Assembly: GCA_026260175.1 (NCBI GenBank)
Contig: JAKCWW010006523.1
Location: forward strand, 2,384-32,232
Direction of reading: 5' to 3'
Origin: Reticulitermes lucifugus
Lineage: Eukaryota > Arthropoda > Insecta > Blattodea > Rhinotermitidae
DNA: 29,849 nt
Shown: positions 1 through 10,180 of the stretch, piece by piece
Layout of the letters: each line of letters opens with the position of its first letter
Numbering within the stretch: the stretch's first letter is position 1
Position numbers and translations under genes: made by a program
Notes under the pieces: generated by a model
What the model was told of the DNA's origin: nothing
What the model saw: only the letters and a program-made list of their open reading frames with translations
The model's database searches: none

Positions 1-74
1 GTAGGGGTGATTGACTTGGTTATAAGAATATAGTGCATATGTTGGTTTAATAAAACTTTTAATTGTTTAAAAGA

Positions 75-130
75 TGCACGGTAAATACAACGTGAAAGGA
101 AGAAGACGTTCTTCCATCCTTAAAAATAAT
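75..130 (+). repeat. Half-copy of dispersed repeat family A
   Basis: The segment around 91-125 (GTGAAAGGAAG followed by GTTCTTCC and an AT-rich run ending ATATAGTT) aligns with the 5' half of the better copy at 29.46-29.52 kb (GTGAAAGAAAAC, GTTCTTCC, ATATAGTT). The second diagnostic motif (GGGTAAAATGCAG) is not seen downstream, so this is a truncated or decayed copy. Similarity was judged by eye. Confidence 0.4.
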
Positions 131-272
131 ATAGTTGCTAAGAATTAAATTATATTCAATTGCTCTATTAATTTTCACTAACAATTATTTAGTAGTAATT
201 CTAATTAGGAATAACAAACGTAATCTACTGTATTCTGAATTCCCATGCAGGTTTACAGTAAAAGAATCATTA

Positions 273-397
273 CACATGCGTACAGTAATGCAATAACATC
301 CTGTATGCACTCACACATACGTATAGTGCATGCAGTGATATCCTGTAAGCACTCACACATACGTATGCTACATGCAGTGACACCCTGTAAGCACTCA
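273..397. repeat. Minisatellite, three copies of a 42-bp unit
   Basis: Three head-to-tail units lie at 273-313 (41 bp), 314-355 (42 bp) and 356-397 (42 bp). Each opens with CACAT(A/G)CGTA and closes with CCTGTA(A/T)GCACTCA. Units 2 and 3 are closer to each other than to unit 1, which suggests the latest duplication was at the right end. There are no spacers between units. Confidence 0.9.
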
Positions 398-2156
398 CAA
401 TCTTAAGTCAGTCTTAAGCAGTTTGTGAGTTTCATCTTTCTATGCGGTTCTGTTTTTCCAAAGCGTTTGGGTCTTGGACCTTAGGATACCAAATTCCCGA
501 CACATCTCAGCCTCCTTTTTTTCCATCTACTACTCCTCATATCACTTTAACTTTTTCTTCGACACTTAAAACCTTCCTTTTGTTCGTGACTGTAGCCACG
601 TTGTCATCTTTCCAGTCTCCTATAAAGTGAAGGATTAGGAAAGTAGAGGGCAGCTTCACGTACAAAGGAATCACTGTTACTATTGTTGTTGTCCAGCCAT
701 GGAATTGACACAGCTACCTGAAAGAGTAGAGGGCTTGCTTTCTCAAAATCATTTACTTCTGGAAAATTATATTGGAACAGATGATTGGCAATGTCTTTAT
801 AGCCGAGGCAGATGCTCGTATGTATGCAGAACTAAGAAAGGCAGCAAAACACGTGCCTTATAGGGAATTGGTACAACAGAATGTATAAACTAAACGCTAT
901 AGACGAGTTGTCTCACAAACGGAGGTCGTTGTAACCGAGTTCAACTGTAGGCATATATAAAAATATATATTAAATAACAATTCAGTTCCTACCTCGCAGA
1001 GAACATGTCGGTCTCCACTACAAGCACCAGTTACCTGGTAACCTAATTTCTGTACTAAATTTCCTGCTCAAGCTCCCAAGAAAGGAAGCAATACTATCAT
1101 TCTTCCTCAAAAATATAATTTTTGTAAGCAATTTATTTACTTTTAAAATTAATATTTTATAACTAATCAGTAATTCGAAAATAACCATTAATTGTTTTCA
1201 AACAAGTGTATTCTGTGAGCTAGCAAGAGCAGTGATAAGTGCAGAAAATTTATTAGAATAAGGTTACATATTTAGGTCCATATTAGTTTCTTGGTGTCAA
1301 ACAGGAGAATTTGAATGCCTGTTTTTGCTAAAAGAAGGTTTAACTGAAAGATTGAACAAAGGGAATGCTACTGCTTGCGATTGAGGTTTTCAAGATAGCG
1401 ACTATTCTGCATGTGGCCTTCTGGGATAAGATAACGTGCTGGCTGCAGTCAACATTTCGGAGGAATTTACTGCCTTCATACTCACGGCAGGCTAAACCCG
1501 CAACTATTAGACTAATTGACTAATGATGGAGGCAGGAGTTTTCTCCCGAACATTTTATCTATATATAGCACAATACAAGACGTCACATCGTAGAAGGTCC
1601 TAACCTTCATATTAACCGCCATAAGACACGCCTTTCATACAGGCTACTGAAAATATTTCTTATTATTGGAACTTTAACTTATTAGTTTTGATAACTGAAA
1701 CCACATCAAAATTCCGTGTGCTTCGCTTCATTCCTCTGACTTCACAAATAATTTTATAATTTAGAATGAGATAGAAACGTAATCGAGAAACAAATGAAGG
1801 CTTCAAACTTGAAGCCTGTAAGTAGGTCGTAAATTGAATTGCACATATTTCAATTTGGCGCTACAAACACAATTACTTCACTTTCTGATGTGTTTAACCT
1901 ACGGTCGGATGATTTGAAGCAGAAAATTAATCAACTATACAACCGTCAGAAAAAGGCCAAAGATCTGGGACTCTTATAATCATAGCAAATTAAACCAGAC
2001 TCTATTGAATTGTGAATGACTTCATGGAAACCGGACGGGCAATGCCACAAACATCAGACCTGTTACGACATGCTTGCACATTAAAACCACTCATTCACGC
2101 ATTCATTAAGAAAGCGGCTGATGTTGTGAGCTGTTTGTAACAGGAGATTAGCCTCC
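398..2156. other. Noncoding AT-rich stretch, no gene seen
   Basis: I see no supported gene. The 62-codon plus-strand frame at 442-630 has no recognisable domain. The stretch holds a half-copy of repeat family A near 980-1030 and a small inverted repeat at 1799-1816 (GGCTTCAA, two bases, TTGAAGCC). The rest looks unique and AT-rich, either intron or intergenic. Confidence 0.6.
980..1030 (+). repeat. Half-copy of dispersed repeat family A
   Basis: TTCAGTTCCTAC followed by GCAGAGAACA at 984-1006 closely matches the start of the copy at 9982-10008 (TTCAGTTCCTAC, GCACAGAGAACA). The similarity fades after about 1010 and the downstream GGGTAAAATGCAG motif is absent, so only the left part is recognisable. 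Confidence 0.5.
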
Positions 2157-2319
2157 ATTTGGATTGCCTATGAGTATGAGTATGGGTCGGGCCCTTGCGG
2201 TCCCGATGCACGTAGGCCTTTGATAGGCCCTTTGTGCCCCTTGACTAAAGTCCAAGTCAAAAGAGCCCTGTCCTTGTAATAAAGGTCCAGATCGCCCCCA
2301 GACTTATTTGGATTGCCTA
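2157..2319 (-). mobile_element. Short retroposed element between 14-bp target-site duplications
   Basis: The 14-mer ATTTGGATTGCCTA occurs at 2157-2170 and again, perfectly, at 2306-2319. It brackets a 135-bp insert (2171-2305) that is much richer in G+C than its surroundings. The insert begins on the plus strand with repeated TGAGTA/TATGAG units. This suggests a minus-strand element with a short microsatellite tail (CATACT type) at its 3' end. No A box or B box is visible, so it may be a 5'-truncated LINE or SINE. The minus-strand 73-codon frame over it is incidental. The family is not recognised. Confidence 0.75.
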
Positions 2320-2481
2320 GAAAACGTTTTGCATCACAAAGCATACAGACGGTCCCGAGTTTTACGACAAAACGCGTTCTTGAAAACATGTAGTAGATGG
2401 AACCCTAAATGTAAAGTTGTAAATGGGTGGTAACTTTCTTCATTATTACAGTTAATGAAATGTGTGCACAGGGAGGTGTCC

Positions 2482-2509
2482 GGTTCGAAATTCTGCAGAG
2501 ACATCAGCG
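2482..2509 (+). repeat. SINE-head-like fragment (B-box-like motif)
   Basis: GGTTCGAAATTC resembles the polymerase III B box (GGTTCRANNCC) and is followed by GCAGAGACATCAGCG. Nearly the same arrangement occurs at 11793-11820. No A box is clear upstream at the expected 40-50 bp, so this is at best a decayed SINE head. Confidence 0.35.
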
Positions 2510-3202
2510 AATATTAATCGAATATTTTGTGATTTGCCTTAGTTCTTTCAGGGAAGTTTCGAGATATTACCTAAAAGTAGATCACGAATGCTCCCTTCCA
2601 CATAGCTTCACGTCAGTATTCACTATCATCCGATCAATCGACACAATAAAGTACAACTTAGTGAAAGTACCTTTAAACGAACTGCAAGTCAACAGAACAA
2701 TATTCGTATATAAAATAGTAGGAGAAATTATGCAATAGCCTTACTATTATAGCACACTTTAAAGAGTAGAAACCTCTTTATTTGCAATGTAATTTCCAAT
2801 ATGTATCGGTCACATGAATCATAATCAGGCATAATATTTGTTAAACAACAAGAGTGGAAATGCACTGAATGTTATTACAATAGGTCTATAAAAACCCGAT
2901 TAATAGTAGCAACTAGCTGATCAACAAGTTTAATAAATATTGTCTTAAAAGTGCACTAAAATATTTAATATGAATTAAAATGTTATGAAATTATTGGTTT
3001 AATCTAAATGGTCTTCAATGCGTGGAAACTTCTTGAATAGTCTATAATTAAAGATAACTTACATAGTGTCAAATCTTAATTTTTATTTTCAGCCACCCAC
3101 ATAACAGCCTTCTTTTGAGTATTTTTATTTTTCATCTTACATAAATATAAAGAAACATATTTTTTGTAATATTTCCACCGCATGGAATTTTTAAATTGTA
3201 TA

Positions 3203-3337
3203 GGAATCCTTGTGAATGAGGTAATGAACCTTCGGGTTCCATAAAACGCGGGGAATTTCTTGACCAGCTGACGACCTCTTAGCTTCTCAAGAGGGACTCT
3301 GCTCCATGGAATTAGTTAGTTAGTTAATCGGAATCCT
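3203..3337 (+). mobile_element. Short TTAG-tailed retroposon with 8-bp TSD
   Basis: GGAATCCT occurs at 3203-3210 and 3330-3337 (with one extra upstream match, T.GGAATCCT). The flanked insert (3211-3329) contains a small hairpin GAACC-TTCG-GGTTC near 3226-3240 and ends in (TTAG)n at about 3311-3326. A short-unit tail next to a TSD is typical of RTE-type LINE ends and SINEs mobilised by them; that assignment is inference. No coding frame is recognised. Confidence 0.65.
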
Positions 3338-6300
3338 ATACTTCTGGTTGCAGTTTTTATACTTTCACGGTTCTTGTCTCGCGAAAGGAAAGTTATTGGC
3401 TGATTATCAGCTGTAATAATATTATTGTAGTCAATGGTAAGTTGGTGGTTACTTTGGTAGATTTTATGTAATCTTGTTTGCAATTCTTATAAGTTTAAAT
3501 GCAAATCTGCCACTAGTGTGTCGCAGAACTTGTTCCTTTGTTTTATGTTTCTCTGTGAACCCCGTGATGCTGTTCGGAAAATTTTCGATCACGGTGATCA
3601 GTGGTTAAGTCACTGGCAAGACTGTACGAAAAAGCTATCGTGGTCTCATTTTGGGCATTATCCCTGTCTATTTATTGAAAATGCATGTTTCTGCTTCGTA
3701 AATTAATGCATTTGTGACTTTATGTGAGTCTACCATAATTGGAAATTCAAACAGTTTTTTTTGTACCAGCCAACTTGTAATACCTGAAGGATTTCTGAAC
3801 TAACGCCACTCTATAACTTGCTATTGCTCCACGTTCAAAATGAAACTGGCAATTATTTCTGTGTTAGTAAAACAAAGGAATTTCTTCATCTGGGACACGG
3901 TAAAATGTTTCTGCATGTATCTTCCATGGATCTTTACTACAGCTTGTGAGAAAGAAGAGAATTATGCGTTGGGAACTATATTGTTAATTGGAATATATTG
4001 CAGCAATAAAGTGTTTCCCAAGTTACGTCAAATTCCGTTACATTTTAACGGATACCATTCTTAACTTGTTATAAGCAAACATTCAGTTGATCCGAGAAAG
4101 AAATAAAATAACAGAATCTTAAGACATCTCATTCTAAAACAATAAGTGTATGTTTTATAAAAGCAGGCACGTGTGAAAAGTCAGTGAAGGGTCAAATGAG
4201 TGTCGTCATTTTACTATTACGTCACTTGAATTGTAGGAAGTCCTAAGATGGTCCCTCCGATGTCCCACGCTCTACAGAGAACACAATATGGAGCGCAAAC
4301 AGAGACAGGAAACACGCAGGTCTCACGCGGCTATGACACAATGCAACTATACGTGTTTACAGTAATATTATTCATTGAAGCGAAGCTGGTGCAGACTAAG
4401 TGCATTTCACTTTTACTTTACGAATTATGTCACATGAAGATACATTCAAGAGCAGAAGGATACTGCAACTGGCTTCACTTTCAACGTTGCATACACCACG
4501 CAACTGTCTCCTTACTTCTCTGGGCAACTATTTCAATAATGAGAGGCAGAACTATGGACGGGAGTATGGCAAAACAACGGCAATAAAAATCCCTTAATTA
4601 GGAACAATTTAAATGAAATACGACGCTCATTCAATTTCGTTTGTATTATATTAGCACTGCTGGGAAATTATATCCAAACGATTTGGTTTCACGTACCTAA
4701 AGGATCAGTGGTTATATCCTTGCTTCCAAATGAATATTCATCAAGTATTCCGTGCCCAACAAGTGTCTACGTCACATAAAGAACACAGTACATTGTTAAC
4801 GGGCCATTCTTCTAGAGCTGTGTGTGGGCAGGTGTGCTTCAAATAGACGTCAAGCGCCCGACCCCTACCACCCTATTAGTATGGCTTCATCAAGAAATTG
4901 CCAATAGTGACCGCTCATTACGGTGTTGTTCGGTTCCGAAATAAGGCATAACACTCACCGGGAAATACAACAGATATCGTAATGAACTCATTAGGGATTT
5001 TGTTACTCAAAAAGGGGGGTGAAAGACAGGGCGTACCGAACCGACAACAATTAAAATGAAACAGGGGAATATTCTTTACTAAAGGCGGTAATTTATGAAT
5101 ATGAAAGATGTTTTTGGTGTGTGATGTTACATTAATTTGGCCACAACAGGGGTGCAAAAGGTACATTTGCCAACCTTCAGAAGCTAGAACACATCTGTTA
5201 AAATAACACACTAAATTATTATTCAACTCCTTTAATATCACAGTCTCTTTGATTACAATTGCAAATATCCTTTCAACAAATTCTAAGATTTTTATGACAT
5301 AAGCAATACAAGTATTAAAGAATTTCGCGAAACTCATTTATAGGAACGTTTAGGCTAGTTTAAGAAAAGGGAGGTATGTTGTAATGTGGCTAGAGTCAAT
5401 TTTGTTGCAAGATGCTGATCCCAGTGCTCCTTGGTCCCTCCAGACACAAGCCGCCATAACTGTAAAAAAAAAGCTACGCCAGCTTCCTCCTACATCCTTC
5501 CTATCCAGTGTGTGCCAATCTCTCATTCAAAAACCAAAACAAGTATCTAATATTTTAAGAACAGTCTTACTGTTGCAGTTCCAGCAAACCAGGAGGGGTT
5601 GAAATTTCATGGCACACATCAGCTTCAGTTTTCTACTAATGATGTTAATTTATTGCGTGAAAGCATACAGACTATAAAGATAAGCAGAAGCTTTATCGGT
5701 AGCTACTAAGCAGACTGCTCTGGAAGTAAACACTGAGAAAAACCATCCGGCCCAGTATCTTTTTTTCTTTCCGTTTGCTACTTAAAAATATTTTATAACA
5801 TAGAGAAGTGAAATGTTGCCTCTTGTCGTATATGGGTGTGAAAATATGTTTCTCAAGCTGAGGGAAAACATAAGCGGAGGGCCTTCGTTAATAGGATAAC
5901 GCGGAAGAAAGAGTCTGAACTTTGAGAACTTAGGCAAAGATGGGGAAATAATATAAAGATATGTCATAAGAAATAGGGTGCTTGGGCGTGGAATGGATTA
6001 GTCTATTTCAGAACTGGAACAACTGACTGGCTCTTGTGAACACGGTAATAATGAAGAAGTATGTATTAGCTTTCCAAGGAGAACTCTGCTACTTGGCGTT
6101 AGTACGTTTTCTGTTCAAGACTGCTATAGAACACCTAAACACGTGAAATGCACTACACCATATGTTAGGTATGGGCGGCTGCAACGTCTCATATTATTTT
6201 GCCATAAATTCTTGATCCGATTACAATTCTCATGCCTAGATTTTCTTGTTTAAAATTACTCGGATTTCTTAATTTCCGCGTTACCCATTTCCAGCTGTAA

Positions 6301-6724
6301 CTACTGTGTAGGTGTACTGTGATACTGCTAACGAACCAAGCACACACTGGGGCAGAGCTGGTATCTCTACTTTTACTGTCTTCTGTAAGAAGAAGCACGA
6401 GGAAATGAAAGCCTTTAAACTCACGCTTGACACCCCTGACTTTAGAAGCAAATCAGAAGGGCGATCACTCTAAAGCCTCTGAACATTATTCATCATTTAG
6501 TATTGCAATAATTCTAATTCAAAACTTTCATGGTCAGTGATATATGCGCTGTGAGCGCACACCTTCATCCTTCACACTGTAACTACATTACTCTTAGCAG
6601 CAAGGTCTCACTCACTGCACACAGCAGAGCCGCTTGTCATATTGCTCCAGGACTCCAAAAGAGAATATTCACTAATAAGACAATATAGCTACTTTGATAT
6701 AAACTTTTATGTTGTTGATTGGGG
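3338..6724. other. Noncoding AT-rich stretch, no gene seen
   Basis: No recognisable gene, RNA gene or clear mobile element. The longest frame is minus-strand 4918-5337 (139 codons). It shows no known domain and no signal or membrane pattern I trust. Frames at 3518-3706, 3840-4064 and 4248-4586 are equally featureless. A small palindrome lies near 3584-3600 (GATCAC-G-GTGATC). Confidence 0.55.
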
Positions 6725-6865
6725 GTTCAAAAACAGTGCTGATGAAGACTGAAATCTGCTGGGATATTAACTCTTTCGGCGGGCAATAGTCTCAGACGTT
6801 TCGCAGAAACTTGCTGCCTCCTTCTTCGGGGTCTGTCAGTCAACTTCTTCAACTTTGGTTGCATC
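6725..6865 (-). mobile_element. Penelope-like retroelement fragment with degenerate hammerhead-like motif
   Basis: Read on the minus strand, the block contains CCGAAGAAGGAG, then a GCAG...CTGC mini-hairpin, then GAAACGTC. This is the order of a hammerhead ribozyme core (CUGANGA, stem II, GAAA, then GUC at the cleavage site), with the first box altered (CCGAAGA instead of CTGANGA). Hammerhead motifs of this kind are known in Penelope-like retroelements. No reverse transcriptase or GIY-YIG coding is present. The outer limits are uncertain and the assignment rests on motif order only. Confidence 0.4.
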
Positions 6866-6987
6866 AGAAAATATTTGATCTTAAAGAAGTATATGACAGA
6901 ATTCACATAAGAAACTTGATTTCAGAACTAGCAATTTGGTGATATAAATTTGCAACAATAGAATAAAATAAATTCTATAACTTACAT

Positions 6988-7416
6988 AAAAGGCAGTAGG
7001 AAAACTTTTATATTGTGTGAGAATTGGACTCTAAAAAAAGAAATATGGATGATGGATATAGACAACAGACCTGGAACCTTTGAGATCATTTTCGAGATAT
7101 AATACATTGCAGGCGTATAAAACAAAAGAAAAAATTAGAAAAGAGATAAACGTATAATTTAAACGACATTATTGAAGATCATAGACGGAAGTGGACAAAA
7201 CATTTATTGAGCATGAAAGAAAACAGCATTCCCGATTTAGTATATGATTACATTTCAGCTGGCAGAATAAATCTAGGACTTCCAAAGAAAAGATGTAGCG
7301 AACAACACGCATAAAGATGGAACAAGCCTGGATGACTTAGAGCCTGTGGCTGGTGCTGTCGCTGCTGCTACTACTGAAGATAATGATGAATGAATAAATA
7401 AATAAATAAATAAATT
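6988..7416 (+). mobile_element. Decayed 3' end of a LINE (ORF2 C-terminus) with AAAT tail
   Basis: Conceptual translation with frame changes and stops gives pieces typical of the C-terminal end of insect endonuclease/reverse-transcriptase LINEs. LLYCVRIGL is near 7004-7032, resembling LLYGSETWTL. LRSF...EKIRKEINV is near 7078-7156. EDHRRKWTKHLLSMKENSIP is near 7177-7236. GRINLGLPKKR and then RWNKPG fall at about 7260-7330. Several in-frame stops show it is dead. It ends in GAATGAATAAAT with an (AAAT)n tail at 7391-7416. The reverse transcriptase core is missing, so this is a strongly 5'-truncated or eroded copy. The clade (RTE- or Jockey-like) is not decided. Confidence 0.72.
7391..7416. repeat. 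(AAAT)n microsatellite
   Basis: About six tandem AAAT units lie directly after the LINE remnant and are best read as its 3' tail. Confidence 0.85.
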
Positions 7417-7701
7417 TTGGAACAAACATTTCTAATGATACAAAGTGGCTCATATAACTAGATACCTAAGTAACGCCTAGGCTTAATAGAGAAGTGATGC
7501 ATGAATTTGAAACCGAAAGGAATTCAAGACATAAGATATGGCACAATTTTGTCTTTGAGAACACTACGGGGTTTCACTAGAGTAGGCAATAAAATTCTGA
7601 TATCAGAGGAGTACTGAAAGTGAAGAGTATAGTTAAAAAGACAGAAGCATAATAACTGAATTCGAATATGCGAGATTTCAGACTTCCGCCTCGATATAGT
7701 T

Positions 7702-7757
7702 TAGGATGTTAAGCTGCGTAGGGTGGCAATTGCCAACCTGCTCAGCTTAATATCCTA
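7702..7757. repeat. 56-bp near-perfect palindrome
   Basis: The two 28-bp arms meet with no loop at GGCAATTGCC (centre 7729/7730). Arm 1 starts TAGGATGTTAAGCTG and arm 2 ends CAGCTTAATATCCTA. They match at 24 of 28 positions; two of the four mismatches would be G-U pairs in RNA. It could be a foldback/MITE remnant or extrude as a cruciform. There are no flanking TSDs that I can see. Confidence 0.8.
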
Positions 7758-9959
7758 GAAGAGCGTAGGCCAACAATTCAAACCCTTTGAGAAAACAGAA
7801 AAGAGGCCACACACCACACTTCGCATTCCGTTACTAATCGAGGGGCACACGATAATTACGACGATCAAAACAAGGCTTGGGAGATTAAGGCCATCTTGGA
7901 ATTCAAAGGAATATATTTTAAAGGCCTACGCCCAAAAAGTTCTTACTGATGTCGATGTAGAAAGACAACTACTTGTGCTTACAACCTGAAATGCCTGTAT
8001 GAAAAACAGTCCTTCGTGACCAGTTGACAGTTTTTCAAGATGTATAAAAATTCTTCGAAATTTATGCAATACGAATATCCTATTTATCATCGCTCTCACA
8101 CGGTCTGACACTGGTCCTTACATTGATCTCATCATTCGATAAGTTTAAAATATTTTCAATTTTTCATTAGAATAATTTGATGGTTATACTGTTATTACTT
8201 TTACCTTCGAAAAACATTGGATTTAACTATGACAAAGATTAACAGCAAGTAGAAAAAATAATTTTCAACAAAATATTTCAAAACCTCATATAAAAATGTT
8301 TAACATTTCGGCATAAATTGAACACATCTACGAAACCTTCTGTTGCGATTTCTTTTATAATTATGGACAGCGAGACAAACCACATAAGGAAGCCAAATTT
8401 AATAATATGTTAAAATAATATAAAGAATAAATGTAAGATATTATGATGTTACATTAACCTTTCTACTTATATTAGTACGTTTTGTATTTACAGTTAAGTG
8501 TATTCATTTCTATTAATTAATATTATTTTGGTAGTTATGTAACGGTCCAGAGAATTTTCGCTAATTATTGCTTATTAGGCAAAACATTTCGTATTGGAAG
8601 TAAATAACTTTGGTTTATGTATAAAGTGCAGCTGCTTGTTGGATATAATATTTCATCGTGACTTTGTGAACTTTACAGAGTTACAGATATACTAAATGGC
8701 CTGTTGTTTGATGTTATTGGCTTAGTTTTATTATTTTATCACAAATAAGCGGCATCGTCCTGCAAGTATTTGTAGATAAACCGCACGACGCTGGCACGAT
8801 CTCATCGACAAATTTAACATATAGTTTAGTACACAACACTGCATTAAATTATGTTGTATTTACTGAGACTGAAGTATTTAACATTAGTTGAAAGTGACTG
8901 TGACCAAAGTGCTGAGGAATATATTTGAAACTTTGAAACGTAATTGAAGAAGGGACTGTAACTAGTGACATATGATATATTTCATAAATTTTAAAAATCA
9001 CCTGCAATAGGAGGATCATAAAGCAAGCGTGAAGGAAATAAATAAGATACTTATATTGTGGCTGGTAAAACTCTAAAATGAAAACGCTTGAAACGTAAAT
9101 TATGGAATAAAATTTTATTAAAGTAACTCTTCAGTGCAGTGACGAATTTATTCTTTCAAACCCTTCAAATATTCTGTTCTTTAGTCCGAATGCAAGTGGC
9201 TCAGCGTAGGATAGTCTTATCCTAGCTACATATTCATATCATAAGGATATCCTAAAGTACTATGTGATTCGTATAAGTCACAAACTTCATGCTTATTTTA
9301 TTTAATAATACATGAGATTAAATACAACTTACGGATGTAATTGCTTTCCTAATATTTGTTATAATCATTTTTTTAATAATGAGGATTCCCTTCCATAGAA
9401 AATAAATTACTTAGATTTTAACAACTTCCAAAGCAAGATTTATATTTATAACAATTTTGGTTTAGGCTTTAATTATTAAATTTAATAAGAATTCTTTGAT
9501 AATGTCGGAGATGAAATATTAGAATAGGTGGACATTTGCGCACGTTATATTTAAGCACTATGTAATAATAATTCATAAAGTTCCTGCACATTAAAATCAC
9601 AATGACTGCCTATAGTGTAATCGCCGGAGAACTTAGAAAAACCTGTCTTAAAATACTTGCTGGTCTCCTTGATGGACTCGTGCTTTGCGCTGCCGCTAGT
9701 GGGAGGCCAATCGCACGAGGCATAATATAATTTCCGAGGGGATGGACAGGATCATCAACATGAGCCCATCATTAGGCAAGCCATAAATCTCCCTGACACA
9801 CGTAATGTTGGGTGGCATTTACATGATGATTAATCAAAAATTGTATTGGATATCAGAAACGATAAAACTGACCATATTTCACACTGAGGGTCTTAATTTG
9901 TATCACGATGCTCATGTGCAAGCATATGTATAAGTCTTAACTCCTTGAAACTAGAAATC
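7758..9959. other. Noncoding AT-rich stretch, no gene seen
   Basis: No supported gene. Only short frames occur, such as minus-strand 7926-8111 (61 codons). A small hairpin sits at 9207-9224 (TAGGATA, loop GTCT, TATCCTA), followed by the 10-bp palindrome AGGATATCCT near 9242-9254. The remainder looks like unique intron or intergenic DNA. Confidence 0.55.
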
Positions 9960-10180
9960 TGTCTATTACAGGATTTAAAAATTCAGTTCCTACTGCACAG
10001 AGAACACAATTTTCTTCATCACAAAGATCAAGCAGTTAATCCTACTTCGGAATATAACCGCCGGTATTTGTAATCACAGCAGGGAACATACAAATACCCT
10101 CTGTGGGTAAAATGCAGCGTTCTTTTGTGTGTTAAAGCAGGTGGTACAGATATTAACCACTGCGATTCAAATAATTCAGA
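9960..10180 (+). repeat. Dispersed repeat family A, best internal copy
   Basis: Motif 1 is TTCAGTTCCTACTGCACAG plus AGAACACAAT (9982-10010), followed by TTCTTCATCACAAAG. Motif 2 is GGGTAAAATGCAG (10105-10117), followed by TTCTTTTGTGTGTTAAAGCAG. The motifs are about 105 bp apart. The same two motifs, in the same order and orientation and about 84-105 bp apart, recur at 13.78, 21.43, 28.9 and 29.48 kb. No TSD, tRNA-like box or coding frame was found. The element type is unknown and its ends are not defined. Confidence 0.6.

Noticed and set aside
273..397. CRISPR array
   Set aside because: Contiguous tandem units without unique spacers, in a eukaryotic-type context.
2427..2738. 103-codon plus-strand open frame as a gene
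   Set aside because: No recognisable domain, and it overlaps a SINE-head-like fragment, so it is probably chance.
3311..3326. Telomere-like repeat (TTAG)n
   Set aside because: The insect telomere unit is usually TTAGG; this is a four-base tail inside TSDs and is better read as a retroposon tail.
4248..4597. Overlapping 112- and 65-codon plus-strand frames
   Set aside because: Two different frames over the same DNA, neither with a known motif.
4918..5337. 139-codon minus-strand open frame as a gene
   Set aside because: Composition follows the AT-rich background. There is no domain, promoter or splice context, and frames this long are expected by chance in 30 kb.
6988..7416. Active LINE
   Set aside because: Several stops and frame changes, and no reverse transcriptase core, so it is dead.
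8909..8945. Third hammerhead-like motif (CTGAGGA ... GAAACGTA)
   Set aside because: The boxes fit, but the intervening bases do not form a convincing stem II and no repeat context supports it.
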